This document shows, one piece after another, positions 6,113 to 12,110 of a stretch of 12,110 nucleotides of DNA. A program made the position numbers and the translations under genes. The notes under the pieces were generated by a model that saw nothing but the letters and a program-made list of their open reading frames with translations, did no database searches and had not been told where the DNA came from. The first letter of the stretch is position 1, and every line of letters starts with the position of its first letter. Source of the stretch: Anaerolineae bacterium (GTDB lineage: Bacteria > Chloroflexota > Anaerolineae > 4572-78 > J111); the NCBI GenBank assembly GCA_020433785.1, contig JAGRCC010000771.1, positions 1-12,110 on the forward strand, given 5' to 3'.

Positions 6113-6160
6113 GTCGCTGACGCGACTCCCCTCTCCCTGAGGGAAAGGGGTTGGGGGTGA
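6113..6160. terminator. GC-rich hairpins between convergent genes, candidate bidirectional terminator
   Basis: A small hairpin GTCGC/GCGAC (6113-6117 and 6122-6126) is followed by a strong one. Its arms are CCCCTCTCCC (6128-6137) and GGGAAAGGGG (6141-6150), with nine of ten pairs and a TGA loop, followed by TTGGGGGTGAGGG. The sequence looks like a dispersed CCCCTCTCCC-type intergenic repeat seen in many bacteria. It lies between the ends of the CopCD gene (+) and the WG-repeat gene (-). A run of AT-rich bases on the WG side (6168-6180) could supply a U-tract only for transcription coming from the left. Confidence 0.5.
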
Positions 6161-6176
6161 GGGTCAAACATAAATT

Positions 6177-8405
6177 TTATTCAGCGATGATTGGGTCTAC
6201 AGCAGCGATTTGAACCGGCCCATAGATGAACTTTCCGGCTTTATTAATCCAGCCGACCTGCCCCGGCAGCTCAACCCGGGCCACGCCGTGGCTGAAATTT
6301 TCGGCAAAGGCAAATTGCGGCTCGATGACCATCTGCCCGGTGCTGTCTACGTAACCCCACTGTCCATCAAGACCCACGGCTGCCAGCCCCTCGGGAAAGC
6401 CCGGCTGGCCGTAGAAAAAGGTGCTGTAGCTTTCATACTTGGGCTCGACCACCAAGGTTCCCTGCCGGTCGATCAGCCCCCATTTGTCGGCCACCACGAC
6501 CGCCGCGTAGCCGTCGCTGCCAAAGAGGTTTACGCCGTCAAACTGCGGCTCAATCGCCCACTGGCCGGTCGGGTCGATATAGCCCCACTTGCCGTCGCGG
6601 ATAGCCCCCGCCAGCCCGTTCTTGAAGTCGGTGGCAAGTTCGTACTGGGGTTCAATTACCATCTGGCCGGTGGGGTCGATAAAGCCGTACCGGTTGTCAA
6701 GCTGCACCCAGGCCAGCCCCTGGTTAAATGACCCGGCGCCTTCGTAGCGGGCGTCAATCACCATGTGGCCGGTCTGATCCATATAGCCAAATTTGTTGCT
6801 CACCTGCACCGTGGCCAGTCCCTCTCGAAAGTCGGAACCGTACAGCCCCGGCGAGGCGAAGACCGGCTGCCCGGTGGTATCGACATAGATATCCTGAGCG
6901 CCGCCGGCCACCCGGGCCACACCGTCCTCAAAGGCAAAGGCGTTGTTGAATTGGGCGGGAATAACCACGGCCCCTTCCCGGTTGATGTAGCCGTACTTGC
7001 CGTCAATACGCACGGGGGCCAGCCCGTTATCGCTAAACACGCCGACTTCCTCAAACTGGGGCGCAATAACCTCGGTCCCGCTGACATCAATGTAGCCCCA
7101 TTGGCCGTCGCGCATAATAGCCGCCCACTGCTCGGCAAAGTTAGACAGCGCGTCGAGGTGCGGCTCAACCAGCCACGAGCCGTCGCGCTTGATGACGCCG
7201 TAGAAATAGTCGTCGCCCACGCTTTGGCCCACCACGGCCAGCCCGCCGTGAAACGGCCCGGCAAAGCCAAACTGGGGTTCGATGACCACCTGGCCGGTGG
7301 TATCAATATACCCGTGCCGGTATTCCTGGCCGTCAAACATGCCAATCGCGGCCAGCCCCTCGGAGAAGGCCTCGGCCGTGTTGAACTGCGGTTCGATGAT
7401 CCGCTCGCCGGCCGGATTGATATAGCCCGACAGCGCGCCCTGGCTGACCACGGCCAGCCCTTCTGAAAAGTCGAAAGCGGTGTCGAACTGCGGTTCGATA
7501 ACGTAGCGGCCTGTGCCGTCAATGTAACCGTACCGTGGCTGGGCAAAGCTGTCTATGGCCACGGCGCGCCCAGCGGCAAACGGCCCGGCATAAGCAAACT
7601 GCGGTTCGATGACCATCTGCCCGGCCTGATCAACGTAACCGAACTTCTCGCCCAGCCGTACCGGAGCCAGCACCGGCGAGTCGGTATCGGTGTCGAGTGG
7701 GAAGCGCTCAACCCCTTCAAACTGCGGCGCGATGACCATCTGCCCGGCCGGCTCTAGATAGCCAAAGGCGCTGCCTACCTGCACGATGGCCCGCTGGTGA
7801 TGAAAGCTGTCCAGCCAGTCGTAGGCCGGCTCAATGATATATTGGCCGTCGCTATCGATCAAACCAAATTTACCGTAGGTCACCAGATGGGCCAGCCCTT
7901 CCCGAAAGAGGAGCGGCGCGCCAAAGCTCGGCTCGATCACCATCTGCCCGGCGCGGTCGATAGCGCCCCACTGCCCGTTTTGCAGCACCGATGCCAACCC
8001 CTCGCTGTAGGACGTGCCGCCCTCATACTGCGGCGGCGCCACTTCCTGGCCGGTCTCGTCCACATAGCCCCAAGCCTCGCCCAGCCGGACCAGCGCTCGA
8101 CCCTCGGCAAAGGGTTCGGCGCTGTCATAGCGTGGGGCGACAATCATCTGGCCGGTGGGATCGACAAAACCATATTTCCCGTTGTCGGCTATCACCGGAA
8201 ACAGGGCCGGCTCATCTGCGGCTTCACTATCGCTTTGGCCGGTGACAATCGGGCCCAGGTCAACCGGTATCGGGTCCGACGGGCCGGTCGCCGCTGCGCC
8301 GGTCTGGACTGTTGGCGTCTCAACCGGCGCCTCGACCTGAACAGCACAGGCCAAACCACCGAGCGCCATCAACAACAAAACACTCCCTAAGACTATCTTT
8401 TTCAT
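6177..8405 (-). CDS. WG-repeat lipoprotein, about 18 full repeats
   Basis: 742 residues from the ATG at 8405 (minus strand). The frame runs on upstream to a TTG at 8456, but residue 1 of the ATG form begins a normal signal peptide (MKKIVLGSVLLLMALGGLAC), and a GGAG lies about 13 bases before it. Cys20 after G-L-A is a probable lipoprotein cysteine, though the lipobox is not ideal. A spacer of about 60 residues follows. From about residue 70 to the end there are about 18 complete WG repeats and one partial one. The unit is about 34-40 residues, pattern [KQ]-[WFY]-G-[YF]-[IV]-D-x-x-G-Q-x-V-I-E-P-Q-[FY] then F-x-E-G-L-A-x-V. WG repeats are thought to form beta structures, but their ligand is mostly unknown. 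Unit 13 (near 6890) has lost the G of W-G and the E-P-Q motif; units 5, 8, 9 and 17 carry short insertions. The predicted location is the outer face of the cytoplasmic membrane. No enzymatic motif is visible. Confidence 0.88.
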   Translation of the reverse strand: MKKIVLGSVLLLMALGGLACAVQVEAPVETPTVQTGAAATGPSDPIPVDLGPIVTGQSDSEAADEPALFPVIADNGKYGFVDPTGQMIVAPRYDSAEPFAEGRALVRLGEAWGYVDETGQEVAPPQYEGGTSYSEGLASVLQNGQWGAIDRAGQMVIEPSFGAPLLFREGLAHLVTYGKFGLIDSDGQYIIEPAYDWLDSFHHQRAIVQVGSAFGYLEPAGQMVIAPQFEGVERFPLDTDTDSPVLAPVRLGEKFGYVDQAGQMVIEPQFAYAGPFAAGRAVAIDSFAQPRYGYIDGTGRYVIEPQFDTAFDFSEGLAVVSQGALSGYINPAGERIIEPQFNTAEAFSEGLAAIGMFDGQEYRHGYIDTTGQVVIEPQFGFAGPFHGGLAVVGQSVGDDYFYGVIKRDGSWLVEPHLDALSNFAEQWAAIMRDGQWGYIDVSGTEVIAPQFEEVGVFSDNGLAPVRIDGKYGYINREGAVVIPAQFNNAFAFEDGVARVAGGAQDIYVDTTGQPVFASPGLYGSDFREGLATVQVSNKFGYMDQTGHMVIDARYEGAGSFNQGLAWVQLDNRYGFIDPTGQMVIEPQYELATDFKNGLAGAIRDGKWGYIDPTGQWAIEPQFDGVNLFGSDGYAAVVVADKWGLIDRQGTLVVEPKYESYSTFFYGQPGFPEGLAAVGLDGQWGYVDSTGQMVIEPQFAFAENFSHGVARVELPGQVGWINKAGKFIYGPVQIAAVDPIIAE

Positions 8406-8677
8406 CGCTGCTGTTTCTCTCCAATGTCTATCCGCAGCCGACCACGGCCGCGGCAAGGTTACAATTGTTTATTCATTCATCGATGGGAATGACCACGAAG
8501 TTAGGTCAGCATACAACCAATTGGCCTGAGCCGCATCCACTAAAGCGAGGAAACCGTCTCCTACTTTTGTTGTAATTCTTTCCGGGGACAGGATAGTTGC
8601 GTGATAGCTAAAGATGGTGAAAATGTAGGGCGAACTTAAGTTTGTCCTACAGCGTCTATTTACCAAGGAGATGAATT
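8406..8677. promoter_or_regulatory. Divergent intergenic region with a 26-bp inverted repeat (8625-8650)
   Basis: This 272-base region separates the divergent WG-repeat and DUF1294 genes and must hold promoters for both. I find only weak promoter matches and do not assign one. The clear structure is an inverted repeat, GTAGGGCGAAC (8625-8635) and GTTTGTCCTAC (8640-8650), around TTAA. All 11 pairs form if two G-U pairs are allowed, and the central TTAA can close it further. It lies in the probable 5' leader of the DUF1294 gene, 27 bases before its start. It may be a dispersed small palindrome like those at 339-386, or a leader hairpin. A - strand frame at 8469-8666 is not supported as a gene. 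Confidence 0.45.
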
Positions 8678-9091
8678 ATGAGTAGAACCAAAGCCCCCCC
8701 ACGACGCGGGGGGCGATCGTGGTGGGCTAATCCGTACACCCGCTTTGGGGTGATTATCGCCGGCTTGATAGTGGTTATAGTGGTGGGCCTAAGTGCATTG
8801 GTCCCCGGCTTGGCCTGGTGGGGGCTGCTGCTGGCCTGGCTGGTGGCGGTCAACGTCATTACCTTCATTGTTTACCGCTACGACAAAGCCATTGCCGGTG
8901 GCTCGCAGACGCGGGTGCCGGAGCTGATTTTACTGCTGCTGGCCGCCGTCGGTGGTTCGCCGGCCGCTTATGTGGCCATGTTTATGATGGGGACGCGGCA
9001 TAAAGCCCAAAAGCAATCGTTTCAACTGGCCTATTGGGCCATCGTGGCGGTTCAGGTTTTAATTCTGATCGGCTGGGTGTTCCTAATGTAG
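8678..9091 (+). CDS. DUF1294 family membrane protein
   Basis: 137 residues. The ATG at 8678 is chosen because AAGGAG (8665-8670) lies 7 bases upstream; the ATG at 8671 is out of frame and too close. After a basic, Arg/Pro-rich N-terminus there are two hydrophobic helices (about 23-45 and 47-64). The DUF1294 signature follows: N-V-I-T-F at about 59-63, Y-x-x-D-K at about 66-70, then R-V-P-E-L, a hydrophobic segment with G-G, and the family-typical R-H-K-A-Q-K-Q-S-F at about 106-114. A last helix occupies about 117-136. Full-length members are small integral membrane proteins, sometimes fused to a cold-shock domain; no such domain is present here. No biochemical function is established for the family. 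It is transcribed away from the WG-repeat gene and converges with the cotransporter gene. Confidence 0.88.
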   Translation: MSRTKAPPRRGGRSWWANPYTRFGVIIAGLIVVIVVGLSALVPGLAWWGLLLAWLVAVNVITFIVYRYDKAIAGGSQTRVPELILLLLAAVGGSPAAYVAMFMMGTRHKAQKQSFQLAYWAIVAVQVLILIGWVFLM

Positions 9092-9114
9092 AATGGTGAA
9101 TGAAGAATGGAGAA

Positions 9115-9173
9115 GTCGGTAGTCGGTAGCCGGTAATCGGTAGCCGGTAGCCGGTAGCCGGTAGTCGGTAGTG
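9115..9173. repeat. Heptamer tandem array, eight copies of G[TC]CGGTA
   Basis: Eight uninterrupted 7-base units run from 9115 to 9170 (GTCGGTA, GTCGGTA, GCCGGTA, ATCGGTA, GCCGGTA three times, GTCGGTA), followed by a partial GTG. Units vary only at the first two positions. It starts 23 bases after the DUF1294 stop, preceded by a degenerate GAATG-rich stretch (9091-9110). Confidence 0.9.
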
Positions 9174-9192
9174 CATGTGGATTCCCTTTAAG

Positions 9193-9227
9193 CCCTACAC
9201 CCTACTGCCTACTCCTGACTCCCTACT
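9193..9227. repeat. Heptamer tandem array, five copies of CCCTACT type
   Basis: Five 7-base units (CCCTACA, CCCTACT, GCCTACT, CCTGACT, CCCTACT) precede the convergent gene end at 9240. The CTAC cores repeat with the same 7-base period as the GGTAG cores of 9115-9170, so the two arrays can pair imperfectly in several registers across a loop of about 20 bases. No classical terminator is otherwise visible here. Confidence 0.8.
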
Positions 9228-9239
9228 CCTTAAGTGAAC

Positions 9240-11450
9240 CTACACCAGCGCGCTCTCGTAACCCGAATCGCGGACGAAGATGCAGGAGGCTTCGGTCTGG
9301 CTCATCATGCGCTCCATAAAGGTCAGGTTGACCTGCTGCTGTAAGCCAAAGATATTGATGTCGGCCTGGGGGGCTTGCTCCAGAAAGTCCTCGAAGCCGC
9401 AGGCGGCGACAATGGGCCGGGTGGTGACCGGCATGCGGCCCAACTCCATCAACTGGCTCAGGTAGTGGCGGGCGTTTTTGAGCTGGGCTTTGTCTTCCAC
9501 CACGGTAATCAGGTTGATCTGCCCGCGCCAGTTACGGGCCAGTTGGTAGGCCAGCAGCAGCGACAGATCGAGGTTGGGCAGGCGCAGGCCCACCTGCCAG
9601 TCGGGGCTTTGCTCACGCATCCAAACGTTGATGACCTGCTCGCGACCCAGGGCGGTGTTGGGGTTGTCGACATAGAGGATAACGCCCAGGTGGTTTTGGC
9701 CGGCCCGGTCCACAATAAATTGCAGCTTCTCCTCATCGCTGCCGGGCAGGATGGGCAGAAACAGGGTATTGGGCCGGAAGAAGGCGCTGGTCGAAACCTC
9801 CATCGCGGTTTGCAGGGTATAGCGGAAGCGGCGGGCCTCAACCAGGGCCACTCGGGCAAAGATACCGTCCTTGGCAAAGGCTTGCTCGTACGACAGCAGC
9901 CCGGCCATCTGCTCACGCTGGCCGGACTCGTAGCCGCCGATGATATGCAGCGAGCCGTTGGGCTGGGTAATGGCCTCTAAAAAGCGGTAGCTGTAGCGCA
10001 GGGCCGCCGCCGATTGGACCGGCACCAGCAAACTCGGCTTCCAGGCCCGGTCCTGACCCGACGGCAAACTCAGCACCCGTTTGGCCGCCCATTCGGCCAC
10101 GGTGACGAACATACCGCTGCGGACATCGCTCCAGGGGGCGGTCAGTTGGCGCTGGCTCAGGTATTCATATAGGGCCAGGATGACGATGGTGGCAATTAGG
10201 CTGAAGGTGGGGTTGATCAGGTACATGGCGAAGACCGACCCGATCAGGCCGATCAACGGCACCAGGCGCGGCACGCGAAAAAGGGGGCGGAAGCTGGTTA
10301 AGCCCAGCGACTGCTCCAGCAGCACCACCGCGTTGAGCACGGCATAGGTAATCAGGAAAAACATGGTCATCAGCGGGGCAATCTGGTTCAAGCCGTTGCC
10401 GCCCAGCCCAAACAGCAGCGTACCAATGCCGATCAGGCCGGTGACCAGCATCGCGTTGCGCGGCTCGCCGGCGGCTGATTCCTTGGCCAGAAATTTGCCC
10501 AGCGGCATGATATCGTGCGCGGCCATGGCTTGCAGCACCCTCGGCGCGCCAACCAGCGAATTAAGCGCCGCCGAAAAGGTCGCGGCCAGGATGCCAATCT
10601 GGATGGCCCAGCCAAAAGCGGCTTTGTCGACCATCACCGTAAAGTTAGTCACCAATTCCTGGGGGGTGGCCACCAGCGAGGTCCAGTAAGCCAGCAGCAT
10701 ATAGACCAAATAGCTCACAATAATGGCGGTGATGGTGCCGCGCGGAATGCTGTAACGGGGCTTCATCAGCGTACCGGACAGGTTGACGCCGGCCAGCACG
10801 CCCGTCACCGCCGGGAAGAAAACGGCGAAGACCTGCCAAAAGGTTCCATCCGGAAAGACGCCCCACAATTGGGGCGCTTCCAGCGGTTCGGCTCGAAAGA
10901 AGCCGGACGCCCCCAGAAAGGCGGACAAGAGCGAGAAGCTGATGATCACCAGGATGGGATAGCGAATGCGGGCGGCGAGTTCGACGCTGACGAAGGCCAC
11001 CAGGTAACAGGCCCCGTAGGCGGCAAACAACACCAGGGCGGCCGGGTGATTGGGAAAGATGCTTTGCCAGCCCTCGGTAAAGGCGAAGATGTAAAAGGCG
11101 ACCGAGATGGCCTGGGCCAGATAAAAGGGCAGGTTGACGCTGCCGCCCACTTCCAGCCCCAGCGATTGGGAGATAATGGAGAACGAACCGCCCGCGCCGA
11201 CGCGGATATTGGTGGCGACCGACGAAATCGACAGGCCGGTGCAAAAGGTGATGATGTTGGCCATGGTAATAATTAACAGGCCGCCCAGCAGGCCGGCGTT
11301 GCCCACAACCCAGCCGGTGCGCAGGTACATCACCGCGCCCAGAATGGTCAGCAGGGTCGGCAGAAAGACGCCGTCGAAGGCGCCAAACTTACTACTTTTG
11401 CTTGTTTTGGCCGGCCGGCGCGGCAGCAGGCGTTTAAGGTTTAGTGACAT
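9240..11450 (-). CDS. Cation-chloride cotransporter (SLC12-like) of the APC superfamily
   Basis: 736 residues, ATG at 11450; only a weak ribosome binding site is visible. The first two thirds are a 12-helix transporter of the amino acid permease fold that matches the cation-chloride cotransporter family rather than amino acid carriers. Recognisable landmarks are F-G-A-F-D-G-V-F-L-P-T-L near residue 22 and L-R-T-G-W-V-V-G-N-A-G-L at about 43-54. Further landmarks are T-G-L-S-I-S-S-V-A-T-N, G-A-G-G-S-F-S-I-I-S-x-S-L-G, the S-I-P-R-G-T segment near 236 and the A-P-R-V-L-Q-A-M-A loop near 302. The last third (about 450-736) is a soluble cytoplasmic domain of alternating strands and helices, as in eukaryotic NKCC/KCC proteins, where it regulates transport. 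Expected activity is electroneutral symport of Cl- with K+ and/or Na+; the ions used cannot be read from the sequence. It follows the CLC gene by 15 bases, so the two are probably one operon. Confidence 0.85.
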   Translation of the reverse strand: MSLNLKRLLPRRPAKTSKSSKFGAFDGVFLPTLLTILGAVMYLRTGWVVGNAGLLGGLLIITMANIITFCTGLSISSVATNIRVGAGGSFSIISQSLGLEVGGSVNLPFYLAQAISVAFYIFAFTEGWQSIFPNHPAALVLFAAYGACYLVAFVSVELAARIRYPILVIISFSLLSAFLGASGFFRAEPLEAPQLWGVFPDGTFWQVFAVFFPAVTGVLAGVNLSGTLMKPRYSIPRGTITAIIVSYLVYMLLAYWTSLVATPQELVTNFTVMVDKAAFGWAIQIGILAATFSAALNSLVGAPRVLQAMAAHDIMPLGKFLAKESAAGEPRNAMLVTGLIGIGTLLFGLGGNGLNQIAPLMTMFFLITYAVLNAVVLLEQSLGLTSFRPLFRVPRLVPLIGLIGSVFAMYLINPTFSLIATIVILALYEYLSQRQLTAPWSDVRSGMFVTVAEWAAKRVLSLPSGQDRAWKPSLLVPVQSAAALRYSYRFLEAITQPNGSLHIIGGYESGQREQMAGLLSYEQAFAKDGIFARVALVEARRFRYTLQTAMEVSTSAFFRPNTLFLPILPGSDEEKLQFIVDRAGQNHLGVILYVDNPNTALGREQVINVWMREQSPDWQVGLRLPNLDLSLLLAYQLARNWRGQINLITVVEDKAQLKNARHYLSQLMELGRMPVTTRPIVAACGFEDFLEQAPQADINIFGLQQQVNLTFMERMMSQTEASCIFVRDSGYESALV

Positions 11451-11465
11451 AGGTTACTTTAGGCT

Positions 11466-12110
11466 TCAGTTCAGATTATGATAGTGCGCCAGGTCGCGGC
11501 GGGCCAATTGATCGAATTGATGGACGGCCGCGTTCGGGCCAATAATCACCAACTCATCGCCGGCGGCCAGGGCCAGGTTCGGCTCGGGAGCGATCTCGCG
11601 GTTCTCATCCGGGTGGACCATGCCTATGACATTGACGTGGTACTCCTGCTGGATATTGAGTTGGCGAATCGTCTTGCCGGCGAACATGGGCGGCACCGGC
11701 ACCCGCCGCAAGCTGAAACCCGGGGCTAACTCCTGCCAGCGGGCCACATCGCGCTGGGTACGGTAGATCGAGTTATCGTAGGCTAGCAGCGAACTAATAA
11801 TGAGGGCGACCACCGCCGGAAAGATGTAGCTGGCCCCAAAGGCTTCACTGACAAAGATCAGGCTGCTGATCGGCACTTTAACCAGGGTGACCAGGCTGGC
11901 AGCCATCGCCGCCGCGGCCAACGGCACCACCGGCTGGCCAAACAGCGTGGCAAAGATATTGGCAACCATGGCCCCAAAGACCAGCGACGGCACCAGCAGT
12001 CCGGCCGAGCCGCCGGAACTGATGGTTAGCGAGGTGGCCAGCATACGGGCAAACAGAGCCAGCACGGTCACAGAGATCAGCACCTGACTATTGAGCAACT
12101 GGTCTAACAG
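11466..12110 (-). CDS. CLC-family chloride channel/transporter with C-terminal TrkA-C (RCK-C) domain, N-terminal part outside window
   Basis: The frame is open to the right edge (codons L-L-D-Q-L precede residue N-S-Q-V), so the TTG at 12098 is not a start; about 214 C-terminal residues are seen. The visible membrane part carries the helix N anion-site region G-G-S-A-G-L-L-V-P-S-L, followed by G-A-M. Next come helices corresponding to A-A-M-A-A-S-L-V-T-L-V-K-V-P-I-S-S-L-I-F-V-S-E and the last CLC helices. The usual G-x-F-x-P has Leu in place of Phe. After a linker, about 80 residues match TrkA-C: G-K-T-I-R-Q-L-N-I, H-V-N-V-I-G-M, then L-A-A-G-D-E-L-V-I-I-G. TrkA-C domains commonly regulate ion transporters by binding small ligands. 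The gene reads into the cotransporter gene after 15 bases. Channel versus H+/Cl- exchanger cannot be decided because the gating-Glu region is outside the window. Confidence 0.88.
   Translation of the reverse strand: MLDQLLNSQVLISVTVLALFARMLATSLTISSGGSAGLLVPSLVFGAMVANIFATLFGQPVVPLAAAAMAASLVTLVKVPISSLIFVSEAFGASYIFPAVVALIISSLLAYDNSIYRTQRDVARWQELAPGFSLRRVPVPPMFAGKTIRQLNIQQEYHVNVIGMVHPDENREIAPEPNLALAAGDELVIIGPNAAVHQFDQLARRDLAHYHNLN

Noticed and set aside
6210..8390. Several long + strand frames opposite the WG-repeat gene
   Set aside because: They are antisense shadows created by the regular codon pattern of the repeats; they lack start signals and known motifs.
8469..8666. 65-codon - strand frame containing G-D-G-F-L-A-L, reminiscent of class III cyclase motifs
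   Set aside because: Only this short match is present, there is no flanking cyclase sequence, and the frame spans a palindromic intergenic leader; most likely chance.
9115..9227. CRISPR-like array
   Set aside because: Units are 7 bases in direct tandem without spacers; this is a microsatellite-type repeat, not CRISPR.
10515..11276. 253-codon + strand frame opposite the cotransporter gene
   Set aside because: Charged, Gly/Gln/Asp-rich antisense of hydrophobic transporter codons; the opposite strand gives a clear family match over its full length.

Overview
The window looks like a chromosomal segment of a Chloroflexota bacterium (Anaerolineae-like). This is inferred, not proven. The grounds are high GC (roughly 60%), WD40 repeats of the NB-ARC/WD40 type, several lipoprotein-like secreted proteins, a WG-repeat lipoprotein, and intergenic spaces filled with short heptamer tandem repeats and small palindromic elements. 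No rRNA, tRNA, CRISPR array, transposase or phage gene is visible.

Layout. Positions 1-317 hold the 3' end of a WD40-repeat protein. Positions 318-851 are a 534-base gene-free stretch with a compact three-hairpin element, a 186-bp MITE-like element with near-perfect terminal inverted repeats, a heptamer repeat tract and a near-consensus sigma70-type promoter. That promoter drives a small two-TM protein (852-1283) that is probably translated from a leaderless mRNA. Positions 1487-6071 form a copper-handling cluster on the + strand: (i) a 616-residue lipoprotein-like protein joining a PCu(A)C copper-chaperone domain, a His/Met-rich linker, three ~110-residue repeats of a domain I do not recognise and a His/Asp/Glu-rich tail; (ii) a membrane-anchored CopC; (iii) a CopC-CopD fusion with a C-terminal extracytoplasmic domain. 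The CopC stop and the CopCD start are directly adjacent.

Positions 6177-8405 (- strand) encode a WG-repeat lipoprotein of about 18 full repeats, convergent with the copper cluster across a GC-rich hairpin. Positions 8678-9091 (+) encode a DUF1294 membrane protein. After a tract of heptamer repeats, the - strand carries a two-gene unit transcribed towards the window interior: a CLC-family chloride channel/transporter with a TrkA-C (RCK-C) domain (truncated by the window end), then, 15 bases later, a cation-chloride cotransporter (SLC12-like) homologue.

How the genes work together. The PCu(A)C domain and the two CopC domains carry the residues known to bind copper outside the cytoplasm, and CopD is the expected membrane partner. 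The cluster therefore most likely captures, buffers and moves copper, either into the cell or towards cuproenzymes such as cytochrome oxidase. The triplicated domain is the most novel part: each copy has a conserved His near its first helix and a late helix with His at i, i+4 and i+8 (one His lost in copy 2). The CLC/CCC pair looks like a separate chloride/cation homeostasis operon.
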